The notes under the pieces were generated by a model, which ran no database searches, was not told the origin of the DNA, and saw nothing but the letters and a program-made list of their open reading frames with translations. Of a stretch of DNA of 64,000 nucleotides, positions 8,345 to 17,080 are shown in pieces. Within the stretch, counting starts at the first letter, position 1. Each line of letters starts with the position of its first letter. The DNA is from Candidatus Eisenbacteria bacterium (lineage in GTDB: Bacteria; Eisenbacteria; RBG-16-71-46; CAIMUX01; JAHJDP01). The DNA lies in the NCBI GenBank assembly GCA_018831195.1, contig JAHJDP010000107.1, forward strand, positions 1-64,000, in the 5' to 3' direction. The position numbers were made by a program, and so were the translations under genes.

Positions 8345-8712
8345 GAGTTCTGATTGTGGACGATTCAGCCGTCATGCGGAGAATTCTGGGAAATGCCATG
8401 TCTCAGATCGGTGCAACCGTGATCACCCAGGCTGCAGACGGGCGCGAAGCTGTTGAAGCCGCAAATAGGGCTGATTTTGATCTCGTCCTTATGGATTGGA
8501 ACATGCCCAACCTGTCGGGATTCGATGCACTTAAAGAGATACGCGCCAACGGGAAAAAAATGCCTATTATCATGGTCACGACCGAAGCGGAGAAAGCCCG
8601 GGTCATCGACGCGGTCCGCGCCGGCGCCAACAACTATATTATTAAGCCCTTTACTCTCCCAGGTGTGACGGCAAAAATCAAGGATACGCTCGAAAGGGCC
8701 CGTGCGGCCTAG
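8341..8712 (+). CDS. cheY: CheY-type response regulator
   Basis: A single receiver domain of 123 residues with no output domain. Visible are the acidic pair VDDS at the N-terminus, the phospho-acceptor Asp in VLMDWNMP (residue 52), MVTTEAEK with the switch Thr, and the conserved Lys in YIIKPF (about residue 102). Such proteins bind the flagellar switch or act as signal relays. Its start overlaps the cheX stop (ATGA). A terminator follows it. It is most likely the motor-acting CheY, but the window has no CheA to confirm this. Confidence 0.9.
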   Translation: MRVLIVDDSAVMRRILGNAMSQIGATVITQAADGREAVEAANRADFDLVLMDWNMPNLSGFDALKEIRANGKKMPIIMVTTEAEKARVIDAVRAGANNYIIKPFTLPGVTAKIKDTLERARAA

Positions 8713-8761
8713 GCCGGAACCTTACAACCAGGAATTTTAAAGGGATCATTGGAACCATCAG

Positions 8762-8800
8762 AATATCCGGAGATCGGCGCACAGACGGTCTTCGGATATT
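8762..8800 (+). terminator. Rho-independent terminator after cheX-cheY
   Basis: A 15-bp stem (AATATCCGGAGATCG paired with CGGTCTTCGGATATT, with two wobble pairs) and a 9-base loop lie 50 bases after the cheY stop, ending in a short T-rich run on the plus strand. It separates the plus-strand cheX-cheY unit from the convergent flgJ-type gene. Confidence 0.7.
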
Positions 8801-8809
8801 TTCACTTGA

Positions 8810-9829
8810 TCAAATTGAATTACCGAGACTCCCGGGAAACGAGGATGTAGTAGCCCCCTCTGGATCTGCGGCATCAAACCGGCTTTTCAATTCCAAAACA
8901 TCTTTTATATATGCCTTTGTGGATGGATAGGGCGGCACTCCGTCATACTCCTCGACGCGGCGGGGACCGGCATGATAGGCGGCCAGAGCCAGTTGAGGTT
9001 TCTGAAAGCGCTGTAAAAGATTTTTTATATACCGCGCGCCGCCGCGCAAATTATCTAGTGGATTCAGCGGATCCAAGACACCCATATCCTTCGCTGTGCC
9101 CGGCATCAACTGCATCAAACCCTGAGCGCCCTTTGAGGAGACCGCGTCGCTTCGACCCGTTGATTCCCGCATGACGATAGCCCGAATCAGATTAGCCGGT
9201 AAATCCAACTCACCGGATACTTTTTGAATCAGGGAATCGATCGGTTTCAATGCTGTTTTCTCGGAACGAATCGATTCCAAAGCGGCGGTGTTTCGCACAG
9301 CAGTATGATCCGCGGGTGATGCCGTTGGTTTCTGTGATGGATGGAGCGCTTCCTCAATCGTCTTCTTTCGACTGATTTCAGGAGGCGCCTCCCTGGAATC
9401 CTTCTGTACCAGATCCAACTGAGGGCGTCGTTCTATTGCGAAACCGGATGCGGAAGGCGGCATCGCGTTTTCATTATCCGAGACCCAGAGTCCGGAGGGG
9501 AAAAGATCCATTCTCTCAGCCATCTGGTGGGCCACGGGATCCAGCCAGAGGCTGCTCAAGAGGTCGCTATGCGCCCCCAATCCACCCGTCGATTTTTCCC
9601 CTGAAAGAGAAGATTCCAGAGGACGGAGAAGTTCCTTGAACAATAAGGCTTCGAAAGAATCGATCGCCTTCTGCATGGAAGCCGGCGAGTTCAACTGACT
9701 TCCAGAGTCCGAAATTCCAATGCTCTTCGTGATGGGGGAGCATGAATTCGCCGGCGCCTGATTGAGTGGGAAATATTTCACACCTGGGACCGGTAACTTG
9801 CCGGGCGTTATGGGGTTGATCGGAGGCAT
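8810..9829 (-). CDS. flgJ: FlgJ-type rod-binding protein fused to a lytic transglycosylase
   Basis: Two domains in 339 residues. The N-terminal part (about residues 50-110; SFEALLFKELLRPLESSL) matches the FlgJ rod-binding domain that caps the growing rod. The C-terminal part (about 198-320) is a family 1 lytic transglycosylase (SLT): the catalytic Glu lies in IVMRES (about residue 222), followed by SSKGAQGLMQLMPGTAKDMG, NLRGGARYIKNLLQRF and LALAAYHAGP. Proteobacterial FlgJ carries an unrelated N-acetylglucosaminidase domain instead. A low-complexity linker separates the domains. The ATG at 9829 is chosen over a TTG three codons upstream. It follows flgI, where it would open peptidoglycan for the rod. 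Confidence 0.85.
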   Translation of the reverse strand: MPPINPITPGKLPVPGVKYFPLNQAPANSCSPITKSIGISDSGSQLNSPASMQKAIDSFEALLFKELLRPLESSLSGEKSTGGLGAHSDLLSSLWLDPVAHQMAERMDLFPSGLWVSDNENAMPPSASGFAIERRPQLDLVQKDSREAPPEISRKKTIEEALHPSQKPTASPADHTAVRNTAALESIRSEKTALKPIDSLIQKVSGELDLPANLIRAIVMRESTGRSDAVSSKGAQGLMQLMPGTAKDMGVLDPLNPLDNLRGGARYIKNLLQRFQKPQLALAAYHAGPRRVEEYDGVPPYPSTKAYIKDVLELKSRFDAADPEGATTSSFPGSLGNSI

Positions 9830-9844
9830 CAGGATCAAACCGCT

Positions 9845-11002
9845 CTACAACACCACAAGCTCGGCCTGAAGAGCGCCCGCCGCCTTCAGCGCTTGGAATA
9901 TTGAGATGACGTCACGGGACGAAAGTCCCATGGCGTTCAAGGCCCGGGCCAATTCACCCAATGTTGCTGCGCCGCCCAGCACTGTGAAGGCGCTGATCTC
10001 ATTACCCACCGAAATATCCGATTCGGAAACAACCGTTGTTTCCCCGCCGGAGAAAGCGCCGGGTTGGCTGACATAGGGTTGATTCCGCACTTCTATATTG
10101 AGGTTTCCCTGTGATATGGCGACCGGTTGAAGTGTCACACCCGCTCCGGCGACGATCGTTCCGGTTCGCTCATTGATCACAACTCGAGCCGACACGCCGG
10201 GTATGACGCGGAGATTTTCCAACTCAGCAACAAAGTGAACAGCGGATTGACCACTCGGGATCCGCGATATGACGGTCCCGGCATCTTCCGCATTGGCCAG
10301 GTCTCCATTGGCATCGCCAAGGGAGCTGTTGATGGCCTCAACAAGCCGGCGGGCGGTTGAGAAGTCGGGTCTGTGGAGAAGAATCTTCAAAGAATCCCCC
10401 GAAGAAAGTATAACCGGCACCGTCTTCTCGACGATAGCGCCGTTGGGGATTCTTCCGACGGTAAGATGATTGGACAGAACCTGGCTGCCGCTTGGAGCCC
10501 CAGCGCCGTAACCGCCGAGAGTGACCGCGCCTTGGGCGACGGCATAAACCAGGCCATCCGCCGCAAGCAGAGGGGTCTGAAGCAGAATCCCGCCCATGAG
10601 GCTGGACGCATCACCAATAGAAGAAATAGTGACATCCAACTCCCCCCCTTCGCGGAAAAAGGGAGGCAATGTCGCCGTAACCATGACGGCGGCGACGTTC
10701 CGCACCGACATATCATCCTTGGATATTGTTATTCCCATCCCTTCAAGGACATTGGCCAGGGATTGGATTGTGAAACCGGTCCCCGAACGGTCTCCGGTGC
10801 CGTCGAGACCCATGACCAAACCATAGCCGGTGAGCTGGTTATTCCTCACACCTTCAATCCTGGCCAGGTCCTTGATCCGCACACCGACATCCTGTCCTTG
10901 ACTCATACCGGGCATCAGAAGCAGGCAAAGAATTAAGTAGAGAACCGAACTCCATCGATTCTTTTGCCCTCCCATTTCTTCTATTAAGTTTCGTATCATC
11001 AT
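9845..11002 (-). CDS. flgI: Flagellar P-ring protein FlgI
   Basis: FlgI forms the P-ring around the rod in the peptidoglycan layer. After a signal peptide ending near MSQGQD, the product shows the family features: VRIKDLARIEGVRNNQLTGYG, GLDGTGDRSGT, the NVAAVMVTATLPPF block, and the C-terminal LNAMGLSSRDVISIFQALKAAGAL. At 385 residues it is of normal length. It lies six bases downstream of flgH and upstream of the flgJ-type gene. The P-ring supports a diderm envelope. Confidence 0.95.
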   Translation of the reverse strand: MMIRNLIEEMGGQKNRWSSVLYLILCLLLMPGMSQGQDVGVRIKDLARIEGVRNNQLTGYGLVMGLDGTGDRSGTGFTIQSLANVLEGMGITISKDDMSVRNVAAVMVTATLPPFFREGGELDVTISSIGDASSLMGGILLQTPLLAADGLVYAVAQGAVTLGGYGAGAPSGSQVLSNHLTVGRIPNGAIVEKTVPVILSSGDSLKILLHRPDFSTARRLVEAINSSLGDANGDLANAEDAGTVISRIPSGQSAVHFVAELENLRVIPGVSARVVINERTGTIVAGAGVTLQPVAISQGNLNIEVRNQPYVSQPGAFSGGETTVVSESDISVGNEISAFTVLGGAATLGELARALNAMGLSSRDVISIFQALKAAGALQAELVVL

Positions 11003-11008
11003 TTCAGC

Positions 11009-11608
11009 CTAGAAGATCCAGCCCAGGATCCTGGAAAAGATCCCCCGGTGAGCCGTATGCCGACCGACACCTTTGCCTTTGTAAGAAATCTGTGCGTCGG
11101 CCAAATAGGTGGAAAGCACAATATTGTCGGCTCCGATATCATCCGGGCGGACAACACCCCGTAGCGTTAAATGATCAATTTCTCCGTTCAACTCTATCTG
11201 CCGTGTCGCCTCCAGAACCAGATTCCCATTGGGTAAAACACTGACAACCTGGGCCGTCACTTTGGCCCTCAAATCACCGGTTATCGAATTATTCCCCTGG
11301 CCATCCATTTTATCCTCAAATCCCATCCCACCACTATAGAGGGGTATGAAATCCAGGATTTCTTCCCAGGGACTGCCGGTTACTTCCAATTCATTTTTCT
11401 TCGAACTGCGGAGGGTCGTCTTATTCGTGCCCTGAGCCGATTCCACGATATGGACGGTGACTAAATCGCCCACGCGGCCGGCTTTACGGTTTGCATACAA
11501 TGACACTCGATCTGAATTGTACAAGGATGTCGCCGCGGCAGACTGTAATCCGGGACCCAAGAAGATCAACGCCCAGAGGACCGGCAGATATCGATTCCTG
11601 CATATCAC
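11009..11608 (-). CDS. flgH: Flagellar L-ring protein FlgH, apparently not a lipoprotein
   Basis: FlgH builds the L-ring in the outer membrane. The core motifs are present: RVGDLVTVHIVESAQGTNKTTL, LRAKVTAQVVSVLPNGNLVLEATRQI, and LRGVVRPDDIGADNIVLST. The length is 199 residues. The signal sequence ends GLQSAAATS with no lipobox Cys, whereas most FlgH proteins are lipoproteins. The only early Cys is residue 3, before the hydrophobic core. The start overlaps the flgA stop by four bases (ATGA). The gene call is firm; the loss of the lipid anchor is read directly from the sequence. Confidence 0.93.
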   Translation of the reverse strand: MICRNRYLPVLWALIFLGPGLQSAAATSLYNSDRVSLYANRKAGRVGDLVTVHIVESAQGTNKTTLRSSKKNELEVTGSPWEEILDFIPLYSGGMGFEDKMDGQGNNSITGDLRAKVTAQVVSVLPNGNLVLEATRQIELNGEIDHLTLRGVVRPDDIGADNIVLSTYLADAQISYKGKGVGRHTAHRGIFSRILGWIF

Positions 11609-12324
11609 GGCAGCAAGACCTCCAATGTTCCATCTTCAAGAACCCGCGCCCGGCACTCCTTCCGTGCGTCGGTAACCCGGACCCGAATGATATCCCCGGC
11701 GCACCCATCCTCGCGGACTTCAGCCACCGTCGAGATTTCCATCATTGCCGAGCGGTATCTTATGGGGATTTTTTGCCCCCGTTGGACCACGGGCGGTTCT
11801 TCAATAAGTTCCAGCGTGAGAATCCGCGTCGATCCGATGCCGTGACGGGCTCTCATTCCGACCGGGCTCTTAAAACGGATCTCCTCTTTCTGATGTGTAT
11901 GCCGCAGCCACTCCCGCCGGACATCCTCTATAGTGAGAATCTCGCCCGGCGCAATAGCACGAGCCGAGATCCAAACCGAGTCGGTCCTGGTTACATCGAC
12001 GGTGAGAACCCTCTGGATTTCCCGGTCTCCATCCGAAATCCGCATTTGGAAATAATTCCGTCCCATCTGGATTTTTTCCGTCGGATTCAAATTCAAAATC
12101 GCGCCATCGGGAAGATCAAGCTCGCTCGGGCTGAAGGTAAATGAGTAAGGACCCGTGCCCAATGATTCCTGGATCAAATGTTCCACCTGCTGCGAGAGGA
12201 CTCCCATTGATTGACCGCCGAGCGCCCTGGAACCGAGAACCATGATAAGGACGATCCCCAGTCCCATCATGACCGCAACGATTCTTCGGCCGGATTGGAA
12301 TCGTTTTCGCCCACCAGACGGCAT
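11605..12324 (-). CDS. flgA: P-ring assembly chaperone FlgA
   Basis: FlgA is a periplasmic chaperone that helps FlgI form the P-ring. A single N-terminal hydrophobic segment (IVAVMMGLGIVLIMVLGS) acts as signal or anchor. The C-terminal half carries the SAF-type domain: ISARAIAPGEILTIEDVRREW, then a second SAF-like unit with GQKIPIRYRSAMMEIS and a basic, charged end. At 239 residues it is normal in length. The start shares one base with the flgG stop (TAATG), indicating coupling in the flgF-G-A-H-I-J string. Confidence 0.88.
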   Translation of the reverse strand: MPSGGRKRFQSGRRIVAVMMGLGIVLIMVLGSRALGGQSMGVLSQQVEHLIQESLGTGPYSFTFSPSELDLPDGAILNLNPTEKIQMGRNYFQMRISDGDREIQRVLTVDVTRTDSVWISARAIAPGEILTIEDVRREWLRHTHQKEEIRFKSPVGMRARHGIGSTRILTLELIEEPPVVQRGQKIPIRYRSAMMEISTVAEVREDGCAGDIIRVRVTDARKECRARVLEDGTLEVLLP

Positions 12325-13112
12325 TAGATTCTCCTCAGATTGTTGACGATTGAGAGCATCTCATCCGCTGATTGAACAGCTTTCGAGTTCAATTCAAAGG
12401 CCCTTTGCGCCATGATGAGGGCGACCATCTCCTCCACGACTTGGACATTCGATCTTTCCAGGGATCCCTGGATCGTCCGCCCCAGACCCAGCTCCTCCGG
12501 TGCGCCAACGACAGGATCACCGGCGGCGGCGCTCGCCTGCAATAAATTCCCCCCCTGCCCCTCCAATGCTCCCGGGTTGAGAAAACGGGCTAATAGGATC
12601 TGTCCCAGTTCAGCCGGTGTCGTGCTTCCCGCCGTTTGAGCTATAACGCGGCCGTCTGTGGTAATGGCAACACTGGTGGAATCCTGTGGCAGAGTAATTT
12701 CAGGTTCGAGGACGTACCCGCTGGCATTCACGAGCCGCCCTTCAGAATCGACTTTGAGGGCTCCATCGCGTGAATAGGCGATGGTGCCATCGGGTTGCAC
12801 AAATTGTAGAAAGCCTTCTCCTTGTATAATGAGATCCAACGGATTGTTTGTTGTCTCGGACTCACCCTGGGAGAAGAGCCGTTCCGTCGCGACAACGTGG
12901 CTTCCATGGCCTATCTCCAAGGGATTGGGAGAGCCGGATTCGCCGGCTTGGCCGGTGGCGGGGCGAAGCTTCTCATAAAGGAGATCTTCGAAGGCCATTC
13001 GAATCCGCTTGAAGCCTGTGGTGTTCACATTGGCCAAATTATGGGCGATTGTGTCCATCGACATCTGTTGCGCCAACATTCCAGAAGCCGCTGTTCGGAG
13101 ACCTCGAATCAT
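12324..13112 (-). CDS. flgG: Flagellar distal rod protein FlgG
   Basis: FlgG forms the distal rod. The 262-residue product starts MIRGLRTAASGMLAQQMSMD and continues with the rod/hook signature TIAHNLANVNTTGFKR. It contains the FlgG-typical LDLIIQGEGFLQF and YSRDGALKVDSEGRLVNASGY, and ends with the EEMVALIMAQRAFELNSKAV helix and SADEMLSIVNNLRR. It lies 15 bases after flgF. It is distinguished from flgF by its longer central region and its C-terminal ending. Confidence 0.95.
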   Translation of the reverse strand: MIRGLRTAASGMLAQQMSMDTIAHNLANVNTTGFKRIRMAFEDLLYEKLRPATGQAGESGSPNPLEIGHGSHVVATERLFSQGESETTNNPLDLIIQGEGFLQFVQPDGTIAYSRDGALKVDSEGRLVNASGYVLEPEITLPQDSTSVAITTDGRVIAQTAGSTTPAELGQILLARFLNPGALEGQGGNLLQASAAAGDPVVGAPEELGLGRTIQGSLERSNVQVVEEMVALIMAQRAFELNSKAVQSADEMLSIVNNLRRI

Positions 13113-13127
13113 AATTGATCCTCTCCT

Positions 13128-13832
13128 CTATTGCATGGCCCAGCGCATCAAACCGTCTAATGATTGATCCTGGGCTTGAAAGGCCTTCTGATTCGCTTCG
13201 AGAAAACGTAGAATCGTGATCATTTCAGTCATGGTATGTATAGGTGAGACATTGGAGCCTTCCAGACGCCCCTGGACAACCTGAAGGCCGGAGGCCTCCT
13301 CGGGTTCCGCATCACTCGAGAGCAAGCCTCCCCCGGCATGGCTCAACGATGTGGGATCCTTGAATTGCACCAATCGCAACCGGCCGGCCGATTGACCGTC
13401 GACCAGGACCTCACCCGAGGATTCGACGACCACCTGTGACGCACTCGAGACCATGATCGGTCCGCTCTCCGTTTGAAGCTCGGCCCCACCATAGGTTTGG
13501 ATTGTGCCGTCCGGTCCCAGAAAGAAATCACCCGAACGCGTATACTTCTCTCCCTCTTCCGTGGCGACGGTGAAGTACCCGTGGCCGATAAGCGCAAGAT
13601 GCAGGGGTTCGCCTGTTGTTTCGAGGGCCCCCGGTGTTTCATCAACCTGCATCGTGAGGCTCGCGCCGGATGCCTCCGTCAGGGAGCCGGTTTGAGCGGT
13701 GAGAAGATTGTGAAAGGCGGTGCGATCCGCCCTAAAACCGGAGACGGAGGAATTGGCGAGATTATTGGCAAGGACCTGTTGAAGGGTCAGAGCGGGGCGA
13801 ATGGCCGATCCTGAGATCACTAAACCACGCAT
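13128..13832 (-). CDS. flgF: Flagellar proximal rod protein FlgF
   Basis: A rod protein of the FlgF/FlgG family, 234 residues, taken as FlgF because it directly precedes a clear flgG. Seen are the N-terminal QVLANNLANSSVSGFRADR, the central LHLALIGHGYFTVATEEGEKYTRSGDF, and the C-terminal helix EMITILRFLEANQKAFQAQDQ. The ATG at 13832 (MRGLVIS) follows AGAAGGGGG with about seven bases of spacing. A frame start at 13859 would place that site inside the gene. It is the first gene of the flgF-G-A-H-I-J unit, with a sigma-54-type promoter upstream. Confidence 0.88.
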   Translation of the reverse strand: MRGLVISGSAIRPALTLQQVLANNLANSSVSGFRADRTAFHNLLTAQTGSLTEASGASLTMQVDETPGALETTGEPLHLALIGHGYFTVATEEGEKYTRSGDFFLGPDGTIQTYGGAELQTESGPIMVSSASQVVVESSGEVLVDGQSAGRLRLVQFKDPTSLSHAGGGLLSSDAEPEEASGLQVVQGRLEGSNVSPIHTMTEMITILRFLEANQKAFQAQDQSLDGLMRWAMQ

Positions 13833-13870
13833 AAGAAAGCCCCCTTCTATTAAGGTCATCCAATTGATCC

Positions 13871-13922
13871 GCCCGGGGACCCAAGGGATCCCCGGATGGA
13901 TCCTGGGACTTCCTGTCCCAGG
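13871..13922 (-). other. Paired hairpins in the flgF leader
   Basis: In the predicted leader of the flgF transcript, CCTGGGAC/GTCCCAGG is a perfect 8-bp stem with a 5-base loop (13902-13922). A GGGGA/TCCCC hairpin with one mismatch follows toward the gene. They lie between the sigma-54-type promoter and the flgF ribosome site, giving a leader of roughly 190 bases. No T-rich run follows, so attenuation is not evident. Confidence 0.4.
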
Positions 13923-14034
13923 GTGTGGTCAGGAAGGCGATCGGCACCGTTGTGGATTCCGAGAAGGAGGCCAGTCCCAAACCCATCCTCCACTGGTAAC
14001 GGACCGCCTGGCGACACCTGACGACCGTTTCACT

Positions 14035-14052
14035 ATGCAGAGGGCGTGCCAA
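14035..14052 (-). promoter_or_regulatory. Sigma-54 promoter of the flgF rod/ring operon
   Basis: TTGGCACGCCCTCTGCAT matches the sigma-54 consensus TTGGCACG-N4-TTGCW at nearly every position, with exact GG-N10-GC spacing. It points toward flgF, about 200 bases downstream, and the space between holds no other gene. Sigma-54 control of rod, ring and hook genes is common in many flagellated phyla. The rest of the gap (14053-14363) holds no convincing gene. It contains a CATTTGACCC direct repeat at 14229 and 14269 that may belong to the promoter of the divergent phosphatase gene. Confidence 0.75.
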
Positions 14053-14363
14053 CTTGGGTGATATTACACAGGGCATTTTGCAACTGATGGATAGATTTGC
14101 CGTTACAGCGATAGTTCTTCCTCCGCCACCAAAGACGCCCCTCCTCGACGCACCGAATGAACCTCCAAGTGGGCAACTTTTGATATCTGGAGAGGAAAAG
14201 TTTGCCACTCGGCTGAAAGAAAAATGACCATTTGACCCTAAAACCATGATCTTTGATTGTCAGCACTTCATTTGACCCGTAATCTATCTGTGCCGAGGGC
14301 AGGGGATAACGGCCGCATAGAATTTCTCTTCTTGGAACATCATCCGACCCACGGGGGTGGAGC

Positions 14364-16832
14364 ATGGCGGTCTCATTTCGATCTCTTCACTCCCTCTTTG
14401 TTCCTCTCGCGATCCTCACGATCGGAGCTCAGATCTTTTCTTTGGACCGCCTCGCCCAGGAGCCGCTTCTGGGACTCAGTGACAGAGAGGGAATTATCCA
14501 GGTCATTCATAAGGGAGGGCCCGCGGAGAAGGCCGGGCTTCGAGGGGGTGACCAAATCCTGGCCGTCGACGGAACGAGGGTTCGATTTCCCTACAGCGCC
14601 TCCGATCTCCTTAAAAGGGAGGGGGCCCGGCCCCACATACTTTACCTCCGTCGCGGAGCTGCGGGGCTGACGCTCGAACTCACTCCGAACCCGCCCCAGA
14701 AAGAGGATGTTGCATGGAATCTCACAATGGCGGGAATCGTGCTCGGCACTCTCTTGATGGGCCTAATCGTCTACCTCAAGAAACAGCGCTCCGTCACTTT
14801 AACATTTTTTGGCATCTGTTATGGAATAGGTATCCTTATACTCCCTCCTCACTTGCCACGTCAAGAGACGGTCCTGCTCATTAATGCGGTCCTAACGGAT
14901 TTGGTTTCAGCCTTTCTCCCGGCCCTCTTTGTCCATTTTTTCCTGCTCTTCCCCGCTCGAAGATCGATCCTGGCCCGGAACCCTTTTCTGGTCTGGATCC
15001 TCTATCTACCCTCATTCACACTCTTTGGCCTCGCCCAAATCACTCATCATGTTCAATACTTTCTGGATATCGATACCATAAGATTGTCCATTGCCCTCGG
15101 GATGGCGGCCGACATCCTCTTTATGACCGGAATCGCCCTCTCATTGGGCCTTTTTATTCATGCTTTCCGCCGGATGAAGATTCCATCGCTACGCCGCCGG
15201 ATTCATGTCACTTTCATCGGCACTCTATTGGGAATCACGCCGACTCTGATCGTCTATTCGCTTCACACCGCCCTGCCCGGGCATACCATTCCCGGGGATC
15301 GGTGGGCTGTCGTCACCTTTATCTTCATCCCAGCCTCTTTTGGCTATGCGATTATCCGGCATGGCGTTTTTGAAATTGATCGCCTCATCCGGCGGAGTCT
15401 CGCCGTGACGCTGCTCATCGCCCTCGTGGTGATTATCTACTTCGGAATTTATACAATCCTTCAGGGCTCCCTGCCGAAACTAACCGGAACGCCGGGACTG
15501 ACACCGAGTCTCGTGGCTCTGATCCTCGTTCTCGTGCTCTTCAGCCCGATCCGTGGTCGTTTCCAAAGGCTTTTGGATCGCGACCTTCCCCTCTCCCCGG
15601 CCTCTTCCGATCGAACCGCCATGGAGTTCGGCCGCAGGATACGCTCTGTCACAATCTGGGAGGAATTAGTAGCAGAAATTGTAGATGGGTTGTCTCAGCA
15701 CCTGAATGCCCGATCCGGACTCCTCTTCCTCCCCGACGCTGATGGAAATCGGCTCAAGTTGTCCTATGCCAGTGGCATAAAACTCGGTCTGCTCGGCAGA
15801 TTCAATCTCAGCGTCCGGGTCCTACAGGCGGTCAGCAGCCTTGGCAGCTCGATCGTCCGGGATGATTTGGATGCCGAACTACCATTTGGCTGGCTCGATG
15901 AAAAGGATCGTTTGGCTTTGGATCAGGCGGATTCGCGTCTCCTGGTCGCGCTTCAGGGCAAGGACCGGCCGTTGGGTTTGATCCTCCTCGGTCCCAGAAT
16001 GGACGGTGGATCATATGAGGGATGGCAGCTCGGTTTTCTTGACGACCTAGCCGAGCAGGGCGCCGTGGCCCTCGAGAACGCCCTTTTCCACCGGGAAGCG
16101 GTTCGTGAGGTGAAGCTAAAAAACGATTTGGAAATCGCCCACTCGCTTCAAAGCAGTCTTCTACCACGCTGCCCCCCGGTGATTCCCAACGCGGAGTTGT
16201 CCGGAAAAACCATTCCATGCCAGGATGTCGGCGGCGATTACTACGACTTTCTGACGCCGGATCCGGAACACCTCATCCTGAGTTTAGGGGATGTATCCGG
16301 CAAAGGCGTTCCCGGCGCCCTGCTGATGGCCAATTTGCAGGCCATTTTCCGCGCCGAAGCATCACACACATTCGATCCCGTGCAACTGCTTCAGAGGGTA
16401 AACCGGAGAGTTTGTGAAATCAGGCGGCCGGACCGCTTCATTTCACTTTTTTGTGCAACCTATGAGATTTCATCAAGGGTCCTGCGGTATGCATCCGCGG
16501 GCCATCCCCCCGCGCTGGTCATGCTGAAGGACGGCACAATGAGGCGATTGGATCTCTCCGGCCTTCTCCTCGGCATTCAACCCGATGCCGAATACTATGA
16601 GGGGCGGATTTCACTTTCTTCCGGGGATCTTCTCCTGAGCTACAGTGACGGCGCGATCGAGCGGGAAGGTCCCATGGGAATGCTGGGTGAAGAGGGAATG
16701 GTAAAAGCTTTGTCACGTCATAGGCAATTATCCGCCAGAGACCTCTTAAACCGTCTCTTTGACGAAATCCGTTATCACTCGGCCCAGCCGCTCCAAGATG
16801 ACACGACCTTGTTAATCTTAAAAGCACTGTAA
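14364..16832 (+). CDS. Membrane PDZ-GAF-SpoIIE family protein phosphatase
   Basis: An 822-residue PP2C-type serine phosphatase. In order: an N-terminal hydrophobic helix; a PDZ domain (about 43-105, GGPAEKAGLRGGDQILAVDG) outside the membrane; about eight membrane helices (about 115-405); a GAF-like sensor (about 425-575); and a SpoIIE/RsbU phosphatase domain (about 595-822). The last carries GGDYYDF (near 622), GDVSGKG (near 642), SAGHPP, SYSDGAIE (near 757) and DDTTLLIL (near 811), so metal-binding Asp residues are intact. Such enzymes dephosphorylate STAS-domain anti-sigma antagonists. The STAS protein at 46615 lacks the usual phospho-Ser and is an unlikely partner. The gene is divergent from the flagellar operon; the ligand of the PDZ or GAF part is unknown. 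Confidence 0.88.
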   Translation: MAVSFRSLHSLFVPLAILTIGAQIFSLDRLAQEPLLGLSDREGIIQVIHKGGPAEKAGLRGGDQILAVDGTRVRFPYSASDLLKREGARPHILYLRRGAAGLTLELTPNPPQKEDVAWNLTMAGIVLGTLLMGLIVYLKKQRSVTLTFFGICYGIGILILPPHLPRQETVLLINAVLTDLVSAFLPALFVHFFLLFPARRSILARNPFLVWILYLPSFTLFGLAQITHHVQYFLDIDTIRLSIALGMAADILFMTGIALSLGLFIHAFRRMKIPSLRRRIHVTFIGTLLGITPTLIVYSLHTALPGHTIPGDRWAVVTFIFIPASFGYAIIRHGVFEIDRLIRRSLAVTLLIALVVIIYFGIYTILQGSLPKLTGTPGLTPSLVALILVLVLFSPIRGRFQRLLDRDLPLSPASSDRTAMEFGRRIRSVTIWEELVAEIVDGLSQHLNARSGLLFLPDADGNRLKLSYASGIKLGLLGRFNLSVRVLQAVSSLGSSIVRDDLDAELPFGWLDEKDRLALDQADSRLLVALQGKDRPLGLILLGPRMDGGSYEGWQLGFLDDLAEQGAVALENALFHREAVREVKLKNDLEIAHSLQSSLLPRCPPVIPNAELSGKTIPCQDVGGDYYDFLTPDPEHLILSLGDVSGKGVPGALLMANLQAIFRAEASHTFDPVQLLQRVNRRVCEIRRPDRFISLFCATYEISSRVLRYASAGHPPALVMLKDGTMRRLDLSGLLLGIQPDAEYYEGRISLSSGDLLLSYSDGAIEREGPMGMLGEEGMVKALSRHRQLSARDLLNRLFDEIRYHSAQPLQDDTTLLILKAL

Positions 16833-16964
16833 CCGCTTGCCGTTTAAAGACAAATCGGATCTGCTTTTTGCGAAAATACCGTGTGTAACAGAGCCATTCG
16901 CACGAAAAAAATAAAAAAAGCCTTTCCCCCTCAAGTTAGGCTCGCATTCTGCAGATAATTGTAA

Positions 16965-17051
16965 TGGGAAGTCGGGAGGTGTGGAGTCATCGGGGTATCG
17001 TTTGATTCCCAGGGTTGGCGACAGGGGGATCGGCCAATCTTCCTCGTCGCC
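16965..17051 (+). other. Structured leader upstream of a small ORF
   Basis: Two strong stems lie in a row. TGGGAA (16965-16970) pairs with TTCCCA (17006-17011). GGCGAC (17017-17022) pairs with GTCGCC (17046-17051), and its hairpin continues inward through GGGGAT/ATCTTC. A GATAAT -10-like box lies just upstream (16954-16959) without a good -35. The leader ends a few bases before a purine-rich ribosome site. It does not resemble a riboswitch class I know. The rest of the 16833-17341 gap holds A-rich sequence near 16905-16920 and nothing else supported. Confidence 0.4.
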
Positions 17052-17080
17052 TCAATAACAGGAGGGAGAGGGGGCTCGAC

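Noticed and set aside
13762-14247. A 161-residue minus-strand frame before flgF
   Set aside because: It runs through the sigma-54-type promoter and leader hairpins, overlaps the flgF start and shows no protein-like pattern.
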